Origin: JAGVYE01 sp964502785
Lineage (GTDB): Archaea > Nanobdellota > Nanobdellia > Woesearchaeales > GW2011-AR9
Direction of reading: 5' to 3'
NCBI GenBank assembly: GCA_964502785.1
Contig: CAZCXW010000045.1
Coordinates: forward strand, 1 to 10,977
DNA: 10,977 nucleotides
Shown here: positions 5,597-10,977 of the stretch, piece by piece
Position numbering within the stretch: position 1 is the stretch's first letter
Layout of the letters: each line of letters opens with the position of its first letter
Made by a program: the position numbers and the translations under genes
The notes under the pieces: generated by a model
Databases searched by the model: none
Told to the model about the DNA's origin: nothing
The model's input: the letters and a program-made list of their open reading frames with translations, nothing else

Positions 5597-5604
5597 TTTA
5601 TAAA
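5597..5604 (+). promoter_or_regulatory. TATA box that sets the CYTH-like gene start
   Basis: The tttataaa is centred 26.5 nt before ATG 5627. The in-frame TTG at 5618 is only 17.5 nt away and would lie before the transcription start, so ATG 5627 is preferred. Confidence 0.6.
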
Positions 5605-5626
5605 TAGAACAGCAATTTTGAAGCTT

Positions 5627-6121
5627 ATGAGAAATTCACGATCTATAGAATACAGTTGTTTTGATGTGGATAATCCTCTACCATCCTTAGCGCCATTGAA
5701 AGAGGAAGAGTATGTTGATCGTTATTTATTTATTGGTCTAAAGCCAAATACATTGAAAATAAGAGATGATAAAACATTACGATATAAAGAAAAGGTAGGT
5801 CCATTAAAAGGGTGTGATATCTTTCAAAATTATCAATTTCACATTCATCCTGAAGAAGCGGCGTTAAATAGTTTTCTTCAATTATACCAATTTGGACCTT
5901 TAGTGCAACAAAAAGGAATTGTAGTAGCAAAACAGCGACGGGTCTATAAAATTAATAATTCCTCCGTTTATTTTTCTTCGTTCTCTATTAATACTCAACA
6001 GCATACTAATCTAACCATTTCTGGTAGAAGTCCGGGAAATATCAAAAGATTACTACAAGAATTAGGAATTGCCGAAAGTAATAAAAGTTTTGCTGAATTT
6101 CTAAGGCCTTATGTTCGGTAA
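5627..6121 (+). CDS. Divergent CYTH-like (triphosphate tunnel) domain protein
   Basis: The 164-residue protein has features of the CYTH superfamily, which includes inorganic and thiamine triphosphatases and class IV adenylate cyclases. Visible are DRY (31-33), TLKIRDD (42-48), LRYKEKVG (51-58), VVAKQRRVYKI (99-109), a following strand VYFSSF, and a C-terminal helix with RLLQELGI and SFAEFLRPY (141-162). This resembles the CYTH order of basic strands and a final helix. The N-terminal ExExK metal-binding signature is not evident; the region reads SIEYSCFDVD. Acidic residues expected in the late strand are replaced (NLTISGR). It may be a binding version or a strongly drifted enzyme. The gene overlaps the next by 11 nt and shares its low GC. 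A non-CYTH beta protein remains possible. Confidence 0.45.
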   Translation: MRNSRSIEYSCFDVDNPLPSLAPLKEEEYVDRYLFIGLKPNTLKIRDDKTLRYKEKVGPLKGCDIFQNYQFHIHPEEAALNSFLQLYQFGPLVQQKGIVVAKQRRVYKINNSSVYFSSFSINTQQHTNLTISGRSPGNIKRLLQELGIAESNKSFAEFLRPYVR

Positions 6122-7400
6122 GTTATCTGCGATTTTTAGTAAAAAAGGCGTTAGAGGACTTTCTCAAGCTAGTTCTGAGGCGGAGCATTTAGTTAACCAA
6201 GTTTCTGAATATTTTGATAGTTTTGATGATAAACTTCGTCTGTTTAATAACTTAAAAGAGATGGTAATACATTTAAAGTCAGAAATTTTTGATTTTCAGC
6301 AAAGAACTTTTCGTCTCTTAACTAAAGATAAAGTTAAGGAATTACTAGAAATTGTCTCAAAAGCATTATCTTTACTAAAAAAAGAACTACAAAGAACAGA
6401 GAATCTTGTGGTCGAAGAGGAAAACAAGGAAACGAGGGAAAAAACATACACTATTCAGTTGATAGGTTTTGTGGAAAATGAGTTAGGGAAAGAAGGCGAA
6501 TATAAAAATAAACCATTTTGGCCTAATTATAATCATTATTTAAAAAATTTGTATGAATTTCTGGCTAAGAACCAAAGTCGAGAAATAGCATTAATTGACT
6601 TGTTGAGCTGCCAACTTAAGCTCTTAAGGGATATTGAAATAGCAGAAGAAAATATCGAAAGGAATCTTTGGGCTATTTCGAGTGATGAGCAAAAAGCATT
6701 TGAGAAATTGAAGGCTCTGTTACATATTCTTGAAGTAGAGATTATGCGTTTTGGACAATATTGTCAAGAAGAAGCTAAGTTAATTGGATTTGCTAATTCA
6801 GAAAAAGTTATGAAAGATTTTCGGACAAACATAAGCATCTTACGTTCTCTAGGATTATTATATTCGGAACCTGCCTTGCATAGATATAACTTAAATCTCA
6901 TTACGACTAAGATTAATACTCCTTCTGGCAAAGGGTGGGGTACCAAAGGGATTGGGATAATTCACTGGAGCGGATATGTTGAACTCCGTTTTGTGAAGGG
7001 GTCTTTGGAGAAACACTCAGAAGTGGTACGAATGTTATTTAATGGTATTCCCGGCACAAGACTATCTGATAATGTTTCAATTTCTGCGTATCTTTATACT
7101 TTGCCTTTGGATAAAATTACTAAAATTGCTGGCTACCAAATACAATTAGAGTACGATGAAAATAATAATCTTAATATTGTGAATATTGATTATGCATCTA
7201 CTATCTTAGAAGTACAAATCGATAGAAGATTACACGGGGAGTTTTTGACAATCAGTAAACAAGATTTTGAAAGACTTAACTATTCGTTACTTTTTTCTAT
7301 CGATAAAGACCTTTTAGATAAAACAAAATTTAAAATGCGGGTAGAAGAAACAGGTAATAAAATTAACATTACTGATCAAAGAATATTCCCTTTTTCTTAA
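6111..7400 (+). CDS. Unrecognised 429-residue protein: helical N-terminal part, beta-rich C-terminal part
   Basis: I do not recognise this family. Residues about 20-260 look almost wholly helical with coiled-coil-like charged stretches (for example 40-100, 160-225). Residues about 270-429 alternate short hydrophobic strands, beginning with GKGWGTKGIGIIHWSGYVEL and including GIPGTRLSDNVSISAYLY. There is no signal peptide or membrane segment, so it should be cytoplasmic. The start ATG lies inside the last codons of the CYTH-like gene (11-nt overlap), which argues for co-translation and joint function. A short aagg (6103-6106) precedes the ATG. GC of sampled lines is near 30 percent, against about 43 to 55 percent in sampled rtcB lines. 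The gene ends one base before the convergent phosphoesterase gene. It may be an effector or partner of the CYTH-like protein; that is inference from context alone. Confidence 0.75.
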   Translation: MFGKLSAIFSKKGVRGLSQASSEAEHLVNQVSEYFDSFDDKLRLFNNLKEMVIHLKSEIFDFQQRTFRLLTKDKVKELLEIVSKALSLLKKELQRTENLVVEEENKETREKTYTIQLIGFVENELGKEGEYKNKPFWPNYNHYLKNLYEFLAKNQSREIALIDLLSCQLKLLRDIEIAEENIERNLWAISSDEQKAFEKLKALLHILEVEIMRFGQYCQEEAKLIGFANSEKVMKDFRTNISILRSLGLLYSEPALHRYNLNLITTKINTPSGKGWGTKGIGIIHWSGYVELRFVKGSLEKHSEVVRMLFNGIPGTRLSDNVSISAYLYTLPLDKITKIAGYQIQLEYDENNNLNIVNIDYASTILEVQIDRRLHGEFLTISKQDFERLNYSLLFSIDKDLLDKTKFKMRVEETGNKINITDQRIFPFS

Positions 7401-7401
7401 C

Positions 7402-7998
7402 TCAAATCTCAATAATCTTCCCTGACTTTCCTACATTCACCACTCTTGTCTTTCCAATGGAATCTTCAATGCCGTGCGTTTCATGGATATGGCCGCAAAT
7501 GTGCACGTCTGGCTTAAATTCTTCAATGGCTTTTCTCACTCCCGAACTGCCGCTGAACATCCCTAAACCTAAAATGCTGTCGCTGGGCTGAATATGCGTG
7601 ACCATGACTTTCTTTTTAACGCTGCCTAAGCAGGCGTGCGCTTTCTTCAATGTTTCAAAGAAGTCGTGCTCTTCAAGTTGATGGATGCCAATGTCCGCAT
7701 AGCCGCAGCCGAAAATGCCCACGTCGCCTTTCTTCAGGACGTACCCATGAAGATTCTTCACCCCATACGTATCAACGAGAAAACCAATCTCCGCTAATCC
7801 TTCGTGATTTCCAGGAAGAACAGCGACTTCTAATCCTTTTTCTTTAAAAGGACCGACTAACCCTTCAATGTTTCCTTTGTGATCAACAAGATCGCCGGCT
7901 AAGATAACTAAATCTACTTTTTCTTTAAATCCTTTCTCTGCCATCTCTCGGATGAAGGATTTATCACCGTGGACGTCGCTTAACGCTAGAATTTTCAT
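7402..7998 (-). CDS. Calcineurin-like metallophosphoesterase
   Basis: The 198-residue cytoplasmic enzyme has all five motifs of the family in order: SDVHGD (Asp8, His10), AGDLVDH (Asp36), PGNHEG (Asn64, His65), VTHIQP (His135) and CGHIHETHG (His170, His172). These residues bind two metal ions and hydrolyse phosphoester bonds. The length and the short DVHGD start suggest the compact archaeal Icc/YfcE-like group, whose substrates range from cyclic nucleotides to other phosphodiesters. The exact substrate cannot be read from sequence. The ATG at 7998 lies 25.5 nt from a good TATA box, with no Shine-Dalgarno. It is convergent with the unknown AT-rich gene, with a single base between the stop codons, and its GC matches the host-like genes rather than the island. 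Confidence 0.9.
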   Translation of the reverse strand: MKILALSDVHGDKSFIREMAEKGFKEKVDLVILAGDLVDHKGNIEGLVGPFKEKGLEVAVLPGNHEGLAEIGFLVDTYGVKNLHGYVLKKGDVGIFGCGYADIGIHQLEEHDFFETLKKAHACLGSVKKKVMVTHIQPSDSILGLGMFSGSSGVRKAIEEFKPDVHICGHIHETHGIEDSIGKTRVVNVGKSGKIIEI

Positions 7999-8018
7999 AG
8001 AATCTTTATACAGTACTA

Positions 8019-8028
8019 CTATATAAAA
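8019..8028 (-). promoter_or_regulatory. TATA box of the phosphoesterase gene (leaderless)
   Basis: The minus strand reads ttttatatag, centred 25.5 nt before the ATG at 7998. Confidence 0.62.
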
Positions 8029-8133
8029 CTTTTTGTTTTATTATTAATAAGTAGTTACAACAGACCAGTAATTCCACTCCCTAATCGTTTTTTAGCTTTG
8101 TATTGTTTGATTTGTCCCGTATCAGCCTCACAA

Positions 8134-8189
8134 GAGATACTAAAATGCGCCAAATGATGTTCGAATTCTAGCGCATTTTAGTATATCTC
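8134..8189. repeat. Strong imperfect palindrome (hairpin) behind the swivel-domain gene
   Basis: The arm gagat-actaaaatgcgc (8134-8150) pairs with gcgcattttagt-at-atctc (8171-8189). Twelve pairs are perfect next to the loop, then a two-base bulge, then five more pairs. The loop is 20 nt (8151-8170). It lies 21 nt past the stop codon of the minus-strand gene at 8210. Neither side has a T-run, so it is not a standard terminator. It could be a 3'-end processing or stability element, a repetitive palindrome, or a mobile-element end. Confidence 0.7.
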
Positions 8190-8209
8190 GTGAATGAATC
8201 CTCAATTAA

Positions 8210-9712
8210 CTATTTCTTTCTCACCCTTACCCATCCATGATTGGCATTCACTTCCACCTGCATTCCATCCTTTAGAACTTGCGTGGCGATCTTTGTGCCA
8301 ATGATACACGGAATGCCTAACTCTCTCGCTACAATCGCCGCATGGCAGGTAACCCCTCCCTCATCCGTAACAATGGCTGCTGCTTTTTTCATGGCGGCTA
8401 TATAATCCGGCCTGGTCATCACAGCGACGAGGATGTCTCCTGATTGAACTCTATGCAACTCGCGCACACTCTTGATTACTTTTACCGTCCCTATCGCTTT
8501 TCCCATCGAAGCAGTAAGGCCCCGGAAATCATCGACATCAGATAAACCAGTCTTTCCCATGATTTTTTCTTTCACAAAATCAGTCTCTTTTCCTGTAACA
8601 CAATCATGCCCTGTCAAATCCCAATAAAAAACAGAATTATGATAGCGTTGTTCTAATTCGGTTATAATGAATCTTTTATCAAGAATTTGTCCTAACTCCC
8701 GCGGCGAGGAAAATTTTAACAATAACACGGGAACATTTACTCTTTTGCTTACTTCGTTTAACAGTAATGTTGCGCAATGCGCTGTCCAAAATGATGCTTT
8801 CTTTCGCTCGTCCTGCCAGTGGGTGAAATCTTCGGAAATGGTCAGCAGCGTTTTAAGCTCGTTGGAGAGATGAATCTTTCTCATCATCTCTTCTTTCTTT
8901 TTTTGGTTCACAGCGGGTGTATTTTGAATTTTATCGATTTCTTGCCGCAGATTAAGATTTAAAGAGAGTATTTTCTCCAATTCTTCATTGAAATAATTTA
9001 CATCTAATACATGAGCATCCACATAATTATTCCGGATCCAAAAAAAATCTTGCTGATGTTGTTGCAGCAATTGTTTTCTCATTGATGGATCATTTTTAAC
9101 TTCTAAAGCAATTTTCAACAGGGCTGCTTCCGCCTCGTTAATGAATGAGAGATGAACAGGAGCGGTCAGTATAGAGAACACTTCTGTGAACTTTAAATCA
9201 TTTTTTAATAGCGATTTTTCATAGGCTTCTTCAATCAAATCAGCAACTAATCGATCTGTGCCTAAAGCGAAACCGTCGATAACAGAACTGGAAGAGTTTC
9301 TGCGCAGAGCAATTTCCAGAAACTCTTGATGCACCTGAAGCAAATCTTCATCCCGTAGTTTTGAGAAATTCAGGACCATTAATTCATGGCATTTTTCATA
9401 GAATTTTTCTTCGTCTTGTTTCCATTCCCGTAATAATCTTCTGCTTAACTGTGGATTTTTTTTGCTTTCATCTATGAGAATCGTGTAGATTCTTTTAATG
9501 TCATCCATCTCGATGTACCAATCCGCTTTACTTTCATTGAACCAGCAGTAATGGACATAATTATGGCAGCTCATTTTACGCGGCTCGACCCGGCACTCTG
9601 CCTCCGCAATGAAATGCATTAAGAATGGAGACCCGTCAAACCGCTGATGATACCATTCTTTACCTTTCCAGTTTACAATATTTGCTTTTAACAGGCCGGG
9701 AATGAATTCCAT
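8210..9712 (-). CDS. Protein with C-terminal PEP-utilizer phosphohistidine swivel domain and unassigned helical N-terminal region
   Basis: The 500-residue protein ends in a complete swivel domain (about 397-500): LTASMGKAIGTVKVI, GDILVAVMTRPDY, VTDEGGVTCHAAIVAREL with phospho-acceptor His457, and IPCIIGT. In PEP synthase, PPDK and rifampin phosphotransferase this domain carries phosphate between an ATP-grasp domain and a second catalytic site. Here neither an ATP-grasp nor a PEP-binding barrel is evident. Residues 1-395 look mainly helical and rich in aromatic and charged residues (for example MSCHNYVHYCWF near 47-58), which I cannot assign. It may be a phosphotransfer component with a separate kinase, or use an unfamiliar catalytic domain. 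The ATG at 9712 lies 24.5 nt from a TATA-like element. No partner gene is adjacent. It is divergent from rpl15e. Confidence 0.85.
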   Translation of the reverse strand: MEFIPGLLKANIVNWKGKEWYHQRFDGSPFLMHFIAEAECRVEPRKMSCHNYVHYCWFNESKADWYIEMDDIKRIYTILIDESKKNPQLSRRLLREWKQDEEKFYEKCHELMVLNFSKLRDEDLLQVHQEFLEIALRRNSSSSVIDGFALGTDRLVADLIEEAYEKSLLKNDLKFTEVFSILTAPVHLSFINEAEAALLKIALEVKNDPSMRKQLLQQHQQDFFWIRNNYVDAHVLDVNYFNEELEKILSLNLNLRQEIDKIQNTPAVNQKKKEEMMRKIHLSNELKTLLTISEDFTHWQDERKKASFWTAHCATLLLNEVSKRVNVPVLLLKFSSPRELGQILDKRFIITELEQRYHNSVFYWDLTGHDCVTGKETDFVKEKIMGKTGLSDVDDFRGLTASMGKAIGTVKVIKSVRELHRVQSGDILVAVMTRPDYIAAMKKAAAIVTDEGGVTCHAAIVARELGIPCIIGTKIATQVLKDGMQVEVNANHGWVRVRKK

Positions 9713-9732
9713 GGAAGGAGGATGGATTTTTG

Positions 9733-9740
9733 GTATTTAT
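9733..9740 (-). promoter_or_regulatory. TATA-like element of the swivel-domain gene
   Basis: The minus strand reads ataaatac, centred 24.5 nt before the ATG at 9712. I see nothing else convincing in the rest of the 9713-9872 gap. Confidence 0.45.
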
Positions 9741-9872
9741 GTATTTCGCTTTGCCAGAATAAACTTAATAATCATCAGCAATCAATACAGCAAATAGTTT
9801 CAACTACTAGTGTCCGCAAGAGACAAGCACAATTGTCAGCATCTTCTGGAAGAACAGGATCCTAAACAAATC

Positions 9873-9880
9873 TTTTTAAA
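9873..9880 (+). promoter_or_regulatory. TATA box of rpl15e
   Basis: The tttttaaa predicts a transcription start near 9902, leaving a leader of about 65 nt before the eL15 start codon. Confidence 0.6.
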
Positions 9881-9902
9881 TGAGCGTCTATTTTATCAAT
9901 AA

Positions 9903-9966
9903 ATGGCAATGTGGGGAGCAGCTTCCCTGAAGCCAACAATTAAAAAAAAACAACGGAGGCTAGAGT
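9903..9966 (+). promoter_or_regulatory. Structured leader of rpl15e with alternative hairpins and a strong Shine-Dalgarno
   Basis: GGAGG (9955-9959) lies seven bases before ATG 9967. Upstream, GGGA (9914-9917) can pair with TCCC (9924-9927), or GCTTC (9921-9925) can pair with GAAGC (9929-9933). The two hairpins share bases and exclude each other. An ATG at 9903 sits at the predicted transcript 5' end and opens a frame that runs past the eL15 start in another frame. Confidence 0.35.
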
Positions 9967-10485
9967 ATGGGATTATATCAGCATATCAGAAAAACTTGGA
10001 AGAATCCCAAAGAAGGCTTAGGCCAGCTTTGGCAAGAAAGGCTTATCGCCTGGAGAGAAGAACCAACTACGGTAAAATTGGAACATCCCACGCGCTTGGA
10101 TCGCGCCCGTTCTTTAGGTTATAAGGCGAAGCAAGGATTTGTTGTCGTGCGCCAGCGTTTATTGAGGGGCGGCCACCGACGGCCAAAAATCAGGTCCGGA
10201 AGAAGGCCGAAGCGATACGGTGTAACGTTAACTTTGCAGAAAGGATATCAACAAATTGCAGAAGAGCGTGTGCAAAGGCAGTTTCATAATTTAGCTGTTC
10301 TCAACTCTTATTGGGTTGGGCAGGATGGGAAGCATTACTGGTTTGAAGTCATCCTTGTAGATCCGCATCATCCCGTCATTAAATCTGATAAAAATCTGCA
10401 ATGGCTGCAAAGAAAAGTAAATCAGCACCGTGTCTTCCATGGAAGAACTTCCGCCGGGAGAAAAAGCAGAGGCTTGAATGCCTAA
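9967..10485 (+). CDS. rpl15e: 50S ribosomal protein eL15 (L15e)
   Basis: The 172-residue basic protein is clearly eL15, a large-subunit protein shared by archaea and eukaryotes that packs against 23S rRNA. Conserved blocks include PTRLDRARSLGYKAKQGFVV (41-60), GGHRRPKIRSGRRPKRYGV, IAEERVQRQF, LNSYWVGQDGKHYWFEVILV, DPHHPVIKSD and RTSAGRKSRGL. Typical archaeal eL15 is about 190 residues or more and continues after the SAGRKxRGL motif with a basic tail. This one stops three residues after it, so the C-terminal extension is missing. The ATG at 9967 has a strong Shine-Dalgarno and a leader, unlike most genes around it. T-runs follow the stop. It appears monocistronic. Confidence 0.96.
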   Translation: MGLYQHIRKTWKNPKEGLGQLWQERLIAWREEPTTVKLEHPTRLDRARSLGYKAKQGFVVVRQRLLRGGHRRPKIRSGRRPKRYGVTLTLQKGYQQIAEERVQRQFHNLAVLNSYWVGQDGKHYWFEVILVDPHHPVIKSDKNLQWLQRKVNQHRVFHGRTSAGRKSRGLNA

Positions 10486-10487
10486 GA

Positions 10488-10505
10488 TTTTTTTAAACAT
10501 TTTTT
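10488..10505 (+). terminator. T-tract terminator of rpl15e
   Basis: T7 (10488-10494) and T6 (10500-10505) begin two nt past the eL15 stop codon. The first run also forms part of the TATA box of the next gene. Confidence 0.5.
10490..10497 (+). promoter_or_regulatory. TATA box of the HKD protein gene (leaderless)
   Basis: The tttttaaa is centred 25.5 nt before ATG 10519. No Shine-Dalgarno is present. Confidence 0.5.
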
Positions 10506-10518
10506 ATTTCTTTTACAG

Positions 10519-10977
10519 ATGAAAAAATTGTTTTTAATCATTATCTTTGCAAGTTTAATTTTTCTTTTCGTTGCCTCTTATTTTATATATGATGTAATTT
10601 CAAAGAAGAATCCACCCATTATTTCTCCCATCGCTGATGATCAAGGCACGATTGAGGTCTTTTTCTGCCCTCAGGAAAACTGCGAACGGATTCTTCTCTC
10701 GTTTTTGTCTTCTGCTAAGGAATCATTGCATTGCGCACTCTATGACATAACTTTAGAATCCCTCAAAACATTGCTTACGGAGAAAGAAAAGAAAATAGAT
10801 GTGAAAATTGTCACAGATGACGAAAATTACAACAAATTTGCGAAGCCTTTCGTAAAAATGGACGGCCGAAATCTGATGCATAACAAATTCTGCATTGTGG
10901 ACGGGCAGAAAGTATTCACAGGCTCGATGAATCCCACAATTAACGATGCCAACAAAAACAATAATAATCTTTTTTTG
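10519..10977 (+). CDS. Membrane-anchored phospholipase D-like (HKD) protein, cut by the window edge
   Basis: The first 153 residues are present and the frame is open at the edge. An N-terminal MKKLFLIIIFASLIFLFVAS segment is a signal anchor or uncleaved membrane helix, so the catalytic part should face outside. The domain then reads IEVFFCPQENCE (about 46-57), a helix LLSFLSSAKESLHCALYDIT, DVKIVTDD, and the HKD motif MHNKFCIVDG with His121, Lys123 and Asp128, followed by GSMNPT (135-140) and a run of Asn. This is the Nuc/EndA-like branch, where one HKD per chain pairs in a dimer to cleave phosphodiesters, commonly DNA. A surface nuclease for breaking down or taking up DNA is plausible in a DPANN cell; that is inference. 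The ATG is supported by its TATA spacing. The C-terminal end lies beyond the window. Confidence 0.85.
   Translation, partial: MKKLFLIIIFASLIFLFVASYFIYDVISKKNPPIISPIADDQGTIEVFFCPQENCERILLSFLSSAKESLHCALYDITLESLKTLLTEKEKKIDVKIVTDDENYNKFAKPFVKMDGRNLMHNKFCIVDGQKVFTGSMNPTINDANKNNNNLFL

Noticed and set aside
5618..5626. TTG start for the CYTH-like gene, three codons upstream
   Set aside because: It lies only 17.5 nt from the TATA centre, before the expected transcription start, and has no Shine-Dalgarno.
8151..8170. tRNA T-arm-like gttcgaattc in the loop of the palindrome
   Set aside because: No five-pair stem flanks it and no acceptor, D or anticodon arms can be traced.
8055..8177. Minus-strand open frame of 40 codons behind the swivel-domain gene, ending LGSGITGLL
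   Set aside because: It has no ATG or supported start, overlaps the palindrome, and matches nothing I know. It could be a gene remnant, but the evidence is too thin.
9903..10124. 73-codon frame overlapping the eL15 start
   Set aside because: Most of it is the out-of-frame shadow of eL15 coding sequence. Only its start position is of interest, and that is reported as a leader feature, not as a gene.

Overview
The window looks like chromosomal DNA of an archaeon, most likely a small-genome DPANN lineage of the Woesearchaeota/Pacearchaeota kind. The evidence is an eL15 ribosomal protein gene, an archaeal-type RtcB RNA ligase, a SEC59-type membrane CTP-dependent kinase, and TATA boxes centred about 25 nt before most start codons. 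That spacing implies leaderless transcripts. Three genes (the CBS protein, the lipoprotein and eL15) instead have short leaders with a clear Shine-Dalgarno sequence. The lineage is inferred from gene style and promoter pattern, not from a marker comparison. Genes are single or in pairs on both strands, tightly packed, with convergent neighbours only 1 to 6 nt apart. I see no tRNA, rRNA, CRISPR array or intact insertion sequence, and no stretch over 300 nt without a gene.

Left part (1-3306): a four-CBS protein with a C-terminal domain that has the layout of the ribosome hibernation factor HPF/RaiA. It converges on a small acidic protein carrying a cysteine-less YHS-like tail. Next come a membrane CTP-dependent polyprenol/dolichol kinase-like protein and, divergently, a ProB-like amino acid kinase. 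The GC-rich gap between the last two has its own TATA box and may encode a 22-residue cysteine-containing peptide or a small RNA.

Middle part (3386-5528): rtcB with all expected metal and guanylylation residues, a possible 19-residue cysteine-rich peptide abutting its stop codon, a cupredoxin-like lipoprotein without any histidine, and a 41-residue zinc ribbon on the opposite strand.

AT-rich island (about 5529-7400): two overlapping genes of clearly lower GC than their neighbours. The first is a divergent CYTH-like protein. The second is a 429-residue helical-plus-beta protein that I do not recognise. This is the best candidate for an undescribed two-component module.

Right part (7402-10977): a calcineurin-like phosphoesterase, a strong hairpin, a 500-residue protein with a phosphohistidine swivel domain but no recognisable ATP-grasp or PEP-binding barrel, a short-tailed eL15 with a structured leader, and the start of a membrane-anchored HKD (phospholipase D-fold) protein cut by the window edge. 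Translation and RNA maintenance recur as a theme (HPF-like domain, RtcB, eL15), but the genes are separately promoted and do not form one operon.
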